Assembly (NCBI RefSeq): GCF_001436275.1
Contig: NZ_AZEH01000039.1
Coordinates: 549,336 to 613,335, forward strand
Direction of reading: 5' to 3'
Length of the DNA stretch: 64,000 nucleotides
DNA from: Liquorilactobacillus oeni DSM 19972
GTDB taxonomy: Bacteria > Bacillota > Bacilli > Lactobacillales > Lactobacillaceae
Made by a program: the position numbers and the translations under genes. The notes beneath the pieces are model-generated. The model ran no database searches. It worked only from the letters and a program-made list of their open reading frames with translations, and had not been told where the DNA came from. Positions 36,542 to 46,270 of the stretch are shown in pieces (position 1 is the first letter of the stretch; each line of letters starts with the position of its first letter).

Positions 36542-39001
36542 TTACATAAAATCAATCGGCTTAATATTGGCCATACCAATCAATGGATCAATCTGACCCC
36601 CACTAATAAGTTTCATTGTCAGCACCCGTTGTTGTACAACAGGTTTTAAAACACTTCCTTGATCATCTTTTTTTGAAAGAACTGGATTGGATTCTAAACT
36701 TTCCTCGGCCCGTTGTTTTGTTTGTTTAAAGACCTCACGCACTCTTTCTAAAAGTGTAGTCTTCCGGTCAACTGCAATTTGGACAACACTAGTCTGATAA
36801 GCAGGAACTTCACCCAAAAGAATTAAAAAATCTTTTGCTCGTGTAACTGCCGTGTATAAGAGATTACGATTCAACATCCGCATGTATTGTCTTACCATGG
36901 GCAGTATCACTAACTTGAACTCGCTTCCTTGAGACTTATGAATAGACATGCAGTAGGCAAGTTTTAACTTATACCAGTCTTTACGTTTGAACTCTACTTC
37001 GTTACCGTCAAAATCAACTATCAAAGTTTCTTGACGCTCTTTATTTTCCTTTGCAGCAGCAATACCTACTACCTGCCCCAAGTCGCCGTTAAAGACATTG
37101 TCCTCAGGACTGTTTACTAGGTGCAATACTTTATCACCAATCCTGAAAGACTGTTTACCAAAATCAAGCTGCTTTTGGGATTCTCTTTTTGGATTCAAAA
37201 TTTCTTGCATCATTATATTCAACCTGTCAATTCCGGCAGGCCCACGATACATTGGTGCTAGCACCTGAATATCCTTAGTTGAAAATCCGCGTGCATGTGC
37301 CTTTAAGACAACTTGGCGAATTACTTCTTCAACTTGAGAAACGTTACAAGGAATAAAAGAACGATCTGGGAGGTTAAACTGCAGATCTTCAGGTAAATAG
37401 CCCTTTTTAACAGCGTGTGCCAAAGTAATTATAGATGATTCTCTACCTTGACGATAAATGGTCTGCAACTGACTTTTAGGCAAGCAATTACTTTCCAATA
37501 AATCAGCAAAGGTTCTTCCGGGTCCAACAGAAGGCAGCTGATCCTTGTCACCTACTAAGATCACCTGCATCTTCGAAGGAACTGCTTCAAGCAAGAGTTC
37601 AAGTAACTCTGTATCTACCATTGACATTTCATCAACAATCAGCAGTTTCCCCTCTAATTGACGCGATTCAGTCGGTTCTTCTTCCTCATCACTACCATTT
37701 AATCCTAATAGTCTATGAATAGTGCCTGCGGGCAATCCTGTAGTCTCGTTCATTTTTTTTGCAGCTCGGCCAGTGGGAGCAGCTAGAATAATTGGAAAAG
37801 TTTCATCTCGATAAGAATTAAAATCTAAAGAAAAATCATGTACAGCAGCATAAAGTGCAACTATCCCGTTAATAATCGTTGTCTTTCCTGTACCTGGACC
37901 GCCTGTCAGAAGATAGACTGGTGAACATAACGCAGTCTTGATTGCTGTAATTTGATCCTTACCGTAACTGATCTGCAACTGTGCTTCAACCTGCTTTAAA
38001 AGTCCGTTAAAATTTTTCTCAAAATTTTTGGGCAACTCTACCGAATCGGCCTGCAGGTTCTCAAGCCGTTGTGCAATTCGCCATTCTGCTTCGTAATACT
38101 TGCGTAGGTAAATTCGATGGTTCTCACCTACTATCTTTCCTTCATCAGCCAATTTTACCAACTCTTGTGCAAGTACTTGCGGTGCAAGTTGTACTCGCCT
38201 GCTTTCTGTCAACAACAACATGGTTTGTTGTAAAAGCTGTTTAGTATTTGTGTACGTATTCCCCTGATCCTGACAAATATCATAAATACCTTGAAACAAA
38301 GCCGCCTTAATCCGCAACGAAGCATCGGCAGCAAAACCAAGCTTCTCTGCGATCTGATCGGCACGTTTAAACCCAATACCAGGAATTTCACGTGCAAGCT
38401 GATATGGATCTTCATGAATTACAGACAATGTTTTTTCATGATATTTGTTAAAAATAGTAGAAGCCAGCTGACTTCCAAAGCCAAAACTATTAAGTTCAAC
38501 TATAATCTGCTGGGTCCCGTTGTTTTTATGCAGCTTTTCAAGGAGAGTTTGTTGCTGTTTTTTACTCAATGCCATTCCAGCAAGACAGTTTTCGTCTTTC
38601 AAAATCTTCTCTATAGCATTCAAGCCAAGCCGAGCAACAATTTTTTCTGCTGTTTTTTGACCTATCCCGCTGAAGCTTTCGCCTGACAAATAAGTAATCA
38701 AGCCTTCTTTGCTTGTCGGAGTTTCACTTTGATAATTAAAAGCTTGAAATTGCTTGCCATAACGAGGATGTTCAATCATCCTGCCAGCAAAGCGATAATT
38801 TTCGTTTTCATTCAATTCTGCAAAATTTCCTGTTACCACAATTTCTTCTTCTGACCAAGAAATATTTTGTTTACTGATTTTTATTTGAATCACTTTGTAA
38901 AAGGTTTCAGGGCTTTCAAAGAAAATGGCATCAACTTTACCGCTCACAAAACTTTCTTCTTGTTTTTTCAGTAACAAGTCTTGTTGTTCGTTTCCCGTCA
39001 A
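36542..39001 (-). CDS. recD2: ATP-dependent DNA helicase, RecD2 family
   Basis: 5'-3' superfamily 1B helicase of 819 aa, the RecB/C-independent RecD2 (YrrC) type. The N-terminal domain has helix-hairpin-helix repeats (YLSGESFSGIGQKTAEKIV, EIPGIGFKRADQIAEKLG). Walker A is LTGGPGTGKTT (near 366), motif II is LLIVDEMSM, motif III is VGDKDQLPSVGPG, and the C-terminal UvrD-like part has SIHKSQGSEF and YTAVTRAK. It acts in replication-fork repair. Last gene of a phosphatase-TPR-recD2 operon (11-nt gap). Confidence 0.96.
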   Translation of the reverse strand: MTGNEQQDLLLKKQEESFVSGKVDAIFFESPETFYKVIQIKISKQNISWSEEEIVVTGNFAELNENENYRFAGRMIEHPRYGKQFQAFNYQSETPTSKEGLITYLSGESFSGIGQKTAEKIVARLGLNAIEKILKDENCLAGMALSKKQQQTLLEKLHKNNGTQQIIVELNSFGFGSQLASTIFNKYHEKTLSVIHEDPYQLAREIPGIGFKRADQIAEKLGFAADASLRIKAALFQGIYDICQDQGNTYTNTKQLLQQTMLLLTESRRVQLAPQVLAQELVKLADEGKIVGENHRIYLRKYYEAEWRIAQRLENLQADSVELPKNFEKNFNGLLKQVEAQLQISYGKDQITAIKTALCSPVYLLTGGPGTGKTTIINGIVALYAAVHDFSLDFNSYRDETFPIILAAPTGRAAKKMNETTGLPAGTIHRLLGLNGSDEEEEPTESRQLEGKLLIVDEMSMVDTELLELLLEAVPSKMQVILVGDKDQLPSVGPGRTFADLLESNCLPKSQLQTIYRQGRESSIITLAHAVKKGYLPEDLQFNLPDRSFIPCNVSQVEEVIRQVVLKAHARGFSTKDIQVLAPMYRGPAGIDRLNIMMQEILNPKRESQKQLDFGKQSFRIGDKVLHLVNSPEDNVFNGDLGQVVGIAAAKENKERQETLIVDFDGNEVEFKRKDWYKLKLAYCMSIHKSQGSEFKLVILPMVRQYMRMLNRNLLYTAVTRAKDFLILLGEVPAYQTSVVQIAVDRKTTLLERVREVFKQTKQRAEESLESNPVLSKKDDQGSVLKPVVQQRVLTMKLISGGQIDPLIGMANIKPIDFM

Positions 39002-39012
39002 ACCAATTCCTC

Positions 39013-39693
39013 CTAATTACTTTTTTTACCACCTTTTTTTCTAGCAGCTACTACCCTTTCAATATCAACCAACCGCGTCTTCATAGCAGCAAAAGCTTGT
39101 GCATCAATCCCTTGTGCACACTGGAAATACGCTGTACCTTTTCCCCCAGAAACAAGTTCAAGCACCCCTAGTTCAAAGTTGGCTTTAAAATGTGCAGGTT
39201 CATAGTTAACAACTTTTTCAAAATATTTTTTTGCCGTTTCAAAATTCCCCAAGGCCAAAAAGCTTTCTCCTAACAACATAAGTGCTGGAATACTTTTTTC
39301 TTCCTTTTCAGCAACTGTCAATGCAAAAGCTACTGCCTGTTGATAGTGATCCTGAGCAAATTCAGTCTGAGCAAGCATCAGATAAGCTTCTTGTTTTAAA
39401 GAACTTCCTGTAACTCTTTGAAATTCTTTAACTGCCTTTTCATAAAGACCAGCTGCATAAAACACATTTCCCGAGCCATAATGTAGCAAGTCGGCCGCCT
39501 CTTTATTTTTTTTAAAAAGATAAAGAGCTTTTATATATAATTCTTGTGCTTGCTCATAATTCTTCAGCTCAGTTAAAAGTACTCCAAGATTATAATAGTT
39601 TTGAGGAACCTCAGGATGATCATCAATTTTCTTAATCGCTTTTTTTACTAGATTATCTGTTTCTTTAATTAGTTTTTCTTTTTTTTTATTCAT
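39013..39693 (-). CDS. TPR-repeat protein
   Basis: Cytoplasmic protein of 226 aa with about five tetratricopeptide units. Clear repeats are NYYNLGVLLTELKNYEQAQELYIKAL, GNVFYAAGLYEKAVKEFQRV, and ALMLLGESFLALGNFETAKKYFEKVVNYEP. A basic tail (RKKGGKKSN) ends it. A similar gene (yrrB) precedes recD2 in Bacillus, which supports a conserved but unexplained link. It begins 11 nt after the phosphatase stop. Confidence 0.88.
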   Translation of the reverse strand: MNKKKEKLIKETDNLVKKAIKKIDDHPEVPQNYYNLGVLLTELKNYEQAQELYIKALYLFKKNKEAADLLHYGSGNVFYAAGLYEKAVKEFQRVTGSSLKQEAYLMLAQTEFAQDHYQQAVAFALTVAEKEEKSIPALMLLGESFLALGNFETAKKYFEKVVNYEPAHFKANFELGVLELVSGGKGTAYFQCAQGIDAQAFAAMKTRLVDIERVVAARKKGGKKSN

Positions 39694-39704
39694 GGATCTG
39701 CTCC

Positions 39705-40358
39705 TTAAACGATGTCTGTGGCATCTAAGCTGCGACCTAGATATTCTGTTTTATTCCAGGCAAGGCAATTAAATTCCCGACCATTATGTGTTTCCAAAAT
39801 AGTCGTACTTGTATTCGCTAAACCGCCTCGTGCACGCAACTCGCTAAGCGGGTAGCCCAGAAGATGTCTGATCTCTGCACATAAAGCTGCACCATGGCTG
39901 ACCACCAAGACATTACCAGTAGGATGATTCATTACAATCTTTTGAATTGCAGGTGTCATCCTATCAAAAAGCTGCTGGAAGGTTTCACCTTCAATGTCAG
40001 TAGGATCATAAAGGTCGGCATGATGCCCAAAAGCATCAAGTTCTTGGGGGTAACGCAATGCTACATCAGTGAACTTCATTCCCTCCATCTTACCCAAGTT
40101 AAACTCTTTCAGGTTAGGATCAACTTTTACCTCAAGCTGCTGTGGCAAACCTTCAGCTAGGTGTTGAGCTGTTACCAATGCACGTTTCAAAGGACTGCTG
40201 TAAACCGCTTCAAAATGATAATGACGCAAATAATTCGATAACGCCTTTATCTCTGTATAGCTCTCCTTTAATAAAGGTGAATCTCCGCCCGACCCTTGAT
40301 AACGTCCTTCAAGGTTCCACTCTGTTTTACCATGTCTAATGAAGAATAATCTAGTCAC
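39705..40358 (-). CDS. Histidine phosphatase superfamily protein
   Basis: Phosphoglycerate-mutase-like phosphatase of 217 aa. The catalytic RHG is in FFIRHGKTEWNLEGRYQG, the second catalytic His is in VVSHGAAL, and Arg/Glu positions (SSPLKRALVTAQ, FNLGKMEG) are intact. Cofactor-dependent mutase activity is unlikely in this subgroup; broad phosphatase action on phospho-sugars is more usual. First gene of the operon with the TPR gene and recD2. Confidence 0.9.
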   Translation of the reverse strand: MTRLFFIRHGKTEWNLEGRYQGSGGDSPLLKESYTEIKALSNYLRHYHFEAVYSSPLKRALVTAQHLAEGLPQQLEVKVDPNLKEFNLGKMEGMKFTDVALRYPQELDAFGHHADLYDPTDIEGETFQQLFDRMTPAIQKIVMNHPTGNVLVVSHGAALCAEIRHLLGYPLSELRARGGLANTSTTILETHNGREFNCLAWNKTEYLGRSLDATDIV

Positions 40359-40500
40359 AATGAATCTCCCTTTTTTTAATTATCTTAATTATGCCACAAA
40401 AACCACCGCGATGAATTACAATAATTTTATTCCTATATCATCATTTTACAACAAAAGACTTCTTATCACCGCATCGATAACAAAACTTCGATATAGTAAT

Positions 40501-40524
40501 AAAAAGTCTATTTTAAGACTTTAT
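40501..40524 (-). terminator. Terminator of the dapF-mnmA operon
   Basis: AAAGTCT / AGACTTT stem with a 6-nt loop and TTTATTA on the minus strand, about 60 nt past the mnmA stop. Moderate strength. Confidence 0.6.
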
Positions 40525-40582
40525 TTGTTTTTAAGGTAAAATAATACGGAATATTAAGCTTCGTATTCTACAGCTTTAAAAA

Positions 40583-42164
<1,582 letters not shown>

Positions 42165-42169
42165 TTTTA

Positions 42170-43324
42170 CTACCTCTTTTTTAATCTCTTTATTACTTTA
42201 CTTAAGACCTCAACGACGTAATCCATTTCAGCAGCTGTATTTTCTGAACCAAAGCTAAAACGCAAAGATTCTTCAATCCGGGGACTATCTTTACCATACA
42301 TCGCCGTTAGAACATGCGATGGTTCAACACTACCAGCTGTACAAGCTGAACCTGCTGAAACAGCAATACCGTTCAGATCAAGATTTGTCAACAATGCATC
42401 ATGAGGACAGTCTTTGAACCAAAGATTCAAAACATGCTGCAAGTTATCTTCGCTGAGCTCACCATTGATTTCAAAGTCAATTCCGTTTTTACTCAAACCA
42501 TTCACTAGCCGTTCTTTAAAGCCTGCGTATTTCTTTTGCCTTTTAGCCTTTTCTTTAGAGTCTACTAGCTCAACAGCTTTAGCAAAAGCAGCAATGGCAG
42601 GAATATTTTCAGTTCCTGCGCGACGCTTGAGTTCTTGATCGCCACCCTTAATTAAAGATGGAATCGTAACATTTTCGCCACGGTAAAGAAATCCAAGAAA
42701 TTTCGGCCCATTTAACTTATGCGCAGATGTTGACAACAAGTCAATTTTATCTGCCTGAACGTCAATGTCTATCAATCCATAGGCCTGCACCGCATCAGTA
42801 TGAAACCACGCATTGGAGTCTGCAACAATCTGGCCGATTTCACGCAGTGGCATCCGGCTGCCAACCTCATTGTTGCCAGCCATAATGGAAACTAAAATAG
42901 TATCATCACGCAATGCATTTCGCAAATCGGCAAGCGAGATTTTTCCCCTAGTGTCAACTGGAAGGTACGTAACCTCAAATCCCTGTGTTTCCAAATACGC
43001 CATTGATTTTAAAACTGCTTCATGCTCGATTGCAGTTGTAATCAAGTGGCGGCCTTCATTCCTACGTGCAAAGGCAGTCTCAATGATTGCTGTATTATCG
43101 CTTTCAGTACCGCCGCTCGTAAAAACGATTTCATCATCTTTCTTTGTATTGATTGACCTTGCAATTGTATGACGGCTGCTATCAAGGATTGCTCTTGCCT
43201 GTCTCCCAAAATAATGGGTGCTGGAGGCGTTCCCGAAGACTTCAGACATAACAGCCGTCATCTTCTCAATGACTGGCCCTGCCATCGGTGTCGTAGCCGC
43301 ATTATCTAAATATATATGTCTCAT
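42170..43324 (-). CDS. iscS: Cysteine desulfurase, NifS/IscS-like
   Basis: PLP enzyme of 384 aa that takes sulfur from cysteine as an enzyme persulfide. The PLP Lys is in STSAHKLNGPKFLG (near 203), the PLP-contact His in EHEAVLKSM, and the active Cys in SAGSACTAGS (near 328) on a long loop. The start at 43324 has GGAG eight bases upstream; the start at 43342 would add six residues. The neighbours DUF1831 and mnmA suggest it serves tRNA thiolation. No suf or isc scaffold gene is beside it. Confidence 0.95.
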   Translation of the reverse strand: MRHIYLDNAATTPMAGPVIEKMTAVMSEVFGNASSTHYFGRQARAILDSSRHTIARSINTKKDDEIVFTSGGTESDNTAIIETAFARRNEGRHLITTAIEHEAVLKSMAYLETQGFEVTYLPVDTRGKISLADLRNALRDDTILVSIMAGNNEVGSRMPLREIGQIVADSNAWFHTDAVQAYGLIDIDVQADKIDLLSTSAHKLNGPKFLGFLYRGENVTIPSLIKGGDQELKRRAGTENIPAIAAFAKAVELVDSKEKAKRQKKYAGFKERLVNGLSKNGIDFEINGELSEDNLQHVLNLWFKDCPHDALLTNLDLNGIAVSAGSACTAGSVEPSHVLTAMYGKDSPRIEESLRFSFGSENTAAEMDYVVEVLSKVIKRLKKR

Positions 43325-43338
43325 TATATAAAAACTCC

Positions 43339-44025
43339 TCAAACTTTTAAAACATTCAAAATCATCTGTGCAGAGCGCCGCCCTGCATCTAAAATAAACT
43401 CATCAAAAGATTGCCCGGCCTCTTCATCTCCAACATCTGACATTGCGCGCACAATTACAAAAGGTACGTTGAACTGAGATGCGGCTTGGGCAACCGCAGC
43501 CCCTTCCATTTCACAACATAAGACTGCTGGGTAAATCTGCTTAATAGCTGCAATCTTTTCAGAAGATGCTACAAACTGATCTCCCGTTACGATTAATCCC
43601 CTTTTAGTGTTCAAGCCATTCTGTTTTGCGGCCTGTACAATCTGTGCAGACAATGCTTTATCAGCTTTAAACAGCTGTGGCTGTTGTGGCAGCTGACCTG
43701 GAAGATAACCAAAAGCCGTAGCATCAACATCATGGTATGCTGCCGCTTCAGAAACAACTACATCTCCAACGTGCAGCCCAACTCCAATTCCCCCCGCTGA
43801 ACCAGAGTTAATAACTGCCTCAACGTCGAAAGAAACAATTAACAAAGCTGTTGTCATACCGGCTTGTACCTTGCCTATTCCTGAGCGTACCAAAACTACT
43901 TCTTGTTTACCCAGTTGGCCTTCGTAAAACTCAATGCCTCCCAATATTACAACCTTTTCTGTTTGCAAATGGGTCCGCAAACTTTTTAATTCTTCTTCCA
44001 TTGCGCACAAAATCCCGTACTTCAT
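43339..44025 (-). CDS. mtnN: 5'-methylthioadenosine/S-adenosylhomocysteine nucleosidase
   Basis: Hydrolyses MTA and SAH to adenine and thio-sugar in the methyl-recycling route. It has 228 aa. The family parts MKYGILCAMEEE, RSGIGKVQAGM, NSGSAGGIG and CCEMEGAAVAQ (with catalytic Glu) are clear, and the catalytic Asp is in VRAMSDVGD. It lies 13 nt after a small membrane protein gene and 14 nt before iscS. No luxS is seen nearby. Confidence 0.97.
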   Translation of the reverse strand: MKYGILCAMEEELKSLRTHLQTEKVVILGGIEFYEGQLGKQEVVLVRSGIGKVQAGMTTALLIVSFDVEAVINSGSAGGIGVGLHVGDVVVSEAAAYHDVDATAFGYLPGQLPQQPQLFKADKALSAQIVQAAKQNGLNTKRGLIVTGDQFVASSEKIAAIKQIYPAVLCCEMEGAAVAQAASQFNVPFVIVRAMSDVGDEEAGQSFDEFILDAGRRSAQMILNVLKV

Positions 44026-44038
44026 CTACTTTCCTCCA

Positions 44039-44272
44039 TCAAAAATTAATAAAAATCATAAAACAATACACTAAAACAATGGAAAGTACCAAGAATAATA
44101 TTGTCCAGTTTAATTTACGGCCTAAAAGTCGTCTTTTCTCTTCTTCAGCTTCCTTTTGTCTGAATTTTCGCACTTGTGCACGACTCAACTGCTCTGAAGG
44201 TTCCTGCATAGAATTCCTCGGCTCTTCTTTGCGCCTAGAAGTACGCGAAAACCCATCTTCGCTTTTCAACAT
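44039..44272 (-). CDS. Small single-pass membrane protein, unknown
   Basis: 77 aa. The first 50 residues are highly charged (SRTSRRKEEPRN, RAQVRKFRQKEAEEEKRRLLGRK), probably a helix. One membrane helix (54-75, WTILFLVLSIVLVYCFMIFINF) ends the chain. The topology should be N-in. Its ATG overlaps the nudF stop as TAATG, and AAGGAGTG is inside nudF, so the gene is real and coupled. No family recognised. Confidence 0.75.
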   Translation of the reverse strand: MLKSEDGFSRTSRRKEEPRNSMQEPSEQLSRAQVRKFRQKEAEEEKRRLLGRKLNWTILFLVLSIVLVYCFMIFINF

Positions 44273-44826
44273 TAAACACTCCTTAGCTTAAGCAGCTTCC
44301 AATACCAGACAGACATAATTGTTTTACTGTCACAAATAAAACCAGCCGCAATTTGTTTTTCAGCTTCTTCTAAACTCAGTTCAGAAACATTCAAAAATTC
44401 GTCTGCATCCTGAGGTAATGCTTGTTCAACAGGCGTTAACCCTTCAGCAAAGTAAAGATACATCTTTTCATCTGCAAACCCAGGAGATGTGTAAAACACT
44501 GCAATCTGCCGCAACTTTTCAGCTTGCATACGTACCTCTTCATTCAGCTCCCGTTTCGCAGTCTCACAAGGGGTCTTTTCTTCGCTTGGTTCTATTTTCC
44601 CAGCAGGCACCTCTAGGGTAATCTTACGCAACGGCTCGCGCCACTGCTTGACAAAAACCATTTTGTCATCAGCCGTAACACAGATCAAAGCAACTGCCCC
44701 ATGATGTCTGACAATCTCTCTCTGGGCATTTTTACCATCTGGCAAGAGCACTGTTTCTTTTTCAACATTAATAATTTTTCCACTGTAAATTCTCTTAGAA
44801 TCCAGTACTTTTTCCTCAAAGTTCAT
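44272..44826 (-). CDS. nudF: ADP-ribose pyrophosphatase (NUDIX)
   Basis: Hydrolyses ADP-ribose to AMP and ribose 5-phosphate. It has 184 aa. The Nudix box runs from AGKIEPSEE to KRELNEEV. It has nine residues in place of seven between the first Glu and the REL, and its final Gly is replaced by Arg. Key metal-binding Glu residues of RELNEE remain. A downstream TSPGFADEKMYLY fits the ADP-ribose group. The ATG at 44826 lies inside the end of dapF (11-nt overlap). Confidence 0.92.
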   Translation of the reverse strand: MNFEEKVLDSKRIYSGKIINVEKETVLLPDGKNAQREIVRHHGAVALICVTADDKMVFVKQWREPLRKITLEVPAGKIEPSEEKTPCETAKRELNEEVRMQAEKLRQIAVFYTSPGFADEKMYLYFAEGLTPVEQALPQDADEFLNVSELSLEEAEKQIAAGFICDSKTIMSVWYWKLLKLRSV

Positions 44827-45808
44827 TTTTAACAACGCTCCTTACAAAATTCTCGTAAGCTTCTTGTTCATCTGTTTCATACCAATGTGCTCGTGAAAAA
44901 TCACCAGTAAGGGCCGCGCTTAAATCAACTTCCACTTTAGCTACAAAAGTTGCATTGCCGATCAAAGACATCCAATACGAACCATCAATACGATTGTGGA
45001 CTTTAGTTTTAACCATCCCGCCGGGGTTCAAAACCGTGATTTTTTCTTCCAAACCGCTTTGCTCAGGAAACAAAAGTACATACATCAAGCTGGAAGCCGA
45101 CATTGCCGTACCGCAAGCATTAGTAAAACCGACACCGCGCTCAAAAGTACGAACAAAAATTCTGTTTCTCCCCAAAACCTCAACAAAGCTGACATTCACA
45201 CCGTCTGGAAAAAGAGGGTTACCCTTAGAATTTAAATAACTCGCAATTCTCCCCAGCTCTTTTCCGTTTATAGCAGCATGATCCACAAATGAAATCAGAT
45301 GCGGATTAGGCACTGCAACTGCAGAAAACTTCAATGTTGACGATAAAACAGGAATTGTTTCATTAATCAGCTTCTTTTTAGATGAAACATTCATTCCAAG
45401 ATCTTTAGATGCGAAGGAAACAGGAGAAATTTCCGCATCAAAAACTTTAACCTGGGCAGCAAAATCAGGTTCTTTCTTAACTTTCAGGTCAGCATACATT
45501 GTCTCAATTTTAAAGGCAGTTTTTTCTTTTTGTTCACTAAGATAACGGGCAACGGCTCTAATGCCATTACCACACATGCTAGCTTCACTGCCGTCTGCAT
45601 TAATAACACGCATTTTACCTGCAACTGAAGCATCATGTCCGGCAGTTACATAAAGAACACCATCAGAACCGCCATGAAGTCCGTTTTTACGGTCACAGAC
45701 TTTTTGTGCAAACAACTTTAATTCTGCTTCAGTCAGAGACTTTTCCAGCTTGCTTTGATCTAGGATGAAAAAGTCATTGCCTGAGCCATGAACTTTCAGC
45801 AACTTCAT
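44816..45808 (-). CDS. dapF: Diaminopimelate epimerase
   Basis: Converts LL-DAP to meso-DAP, the last step before wall synthesis. It has 330 aa, longer than the usual 275 because of inserts and a C-terminal tail of some 30 residues. Both catalytic cysteines are present: SMCGNGIRA (near 76) and TNACGTAMS (near 232). The start at 45808 has GGAGGT seven bases upstream; 45823 was rejected. First gene of a seven-gene operon. Confidence 0.95.
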   Translation of the reverse strand: MKLLKVHGSGNDFFILDQSKLEKSLTEAELKLFAQKVCDRKNGLHGGSDGVLYVTAGHDASVAGKMRVINADGSEASMCGNGIRAVARYLSEQKEKTAFKIETMYADLKVKKEPDFAAQVKVFDAEISPVSFASKDLGMNVSSKKKLINETIPVLSSTLKFSAVAVPNPHLISFVDHAAINGKELGRIASYLNSKGNPLFPDGVNVSFVEVLGRNRIFVRTFERGVGFTNACGTAMSASSLMYVLLFPEQSGLEEKITVLNPGGMVKTKVHNRIDGSYWMSLIGNATFVAKVEVDLSAALTGDFSRAHWYETDEQEAYENFVRSVVKNEL

Positions 45809-45843
45809 TTTAATGACCTCCAAATTAATTCTATTAACATCAT

Positions 45844-45873
45844 ATCATACAACTAATAATAACAAATTGTCAT
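45844..45873 (-). promoter_or_regulatory. Candidate promoter of the dapF-mnmA operon
   Basis: Minus strand ATGACA (45868-45873), 18-nt spacer, TATGAT (45844-45849), about 35 nt before the dapF start. The rest of the 460-nt gap to ileS holds the ileS terminator and AT-rich DNA with nothing recognised. Confidence 0.55.
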
Positions 45874-46091
45874 ATCTTTTACTTCTCCTTTAAAATGATA
45901 ATTATTTATCAAACCACTGATTACAAAGTTTTCACTTAAAAATTCTGTCCCTCTTTTCCCTGTCACAGTGTATTGCCAGCATGACCAGCTGTACTTTAAT
46001 AGATGTTATATCTTGTAAAAATAAGGTCTTTTAAAATCACAGAGTCGGAACTCAAAAGTTTGTGTAAATTCAGTTTCTGATATAAAAAAAA

Positions 46092-46131
46092 TTCGGTCTA
46101 AAAAGCTGAACTAATCAGCTTTATTACCGAA
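46092..46131 (-). terminator. Terminator of ileS (nested hairpin)
   Basis: Minus strand: outer stem TTCGGT / ACCGAA around AGCTGA-TTAGT-TCAGCT, then TTTTTTTTATA. It is preceded by AAGTAATATAAGA. This mirrors the sepM terminator (19492-19533) in inner palindrome and leading sequence but with a different paired outer stem. Confidence 0.88.
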
Positions 46132-46270
46132 CCCAATCTTATATTACTTAAAAATTCAATTTAAAAAATACACTTTAATAAACAATAAGTTTCCCATAGT
46201 TTACTCCTGGTTAATATAATTAGGAATTCACTGTTTGTGATTAAAAACCGTAACTGAGTAGCCGTCAGTC

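Noticed and set aside
38291-38686. Open frame of 131 codons on the plus strand inside recD2
   Set aside because: Antisense to the helix-hairpin-helix region of recD2; no support.
45896-45911. Fur/PerR-like box TGATAATTATTTATCA upstream of dapF
   Set aside because: The arms TGATAA/TTATCA are four bases apart, where the 7-1-7 box needs three. It lies outside the promoter core and is in AT-rich DNA where such matches arise easily.
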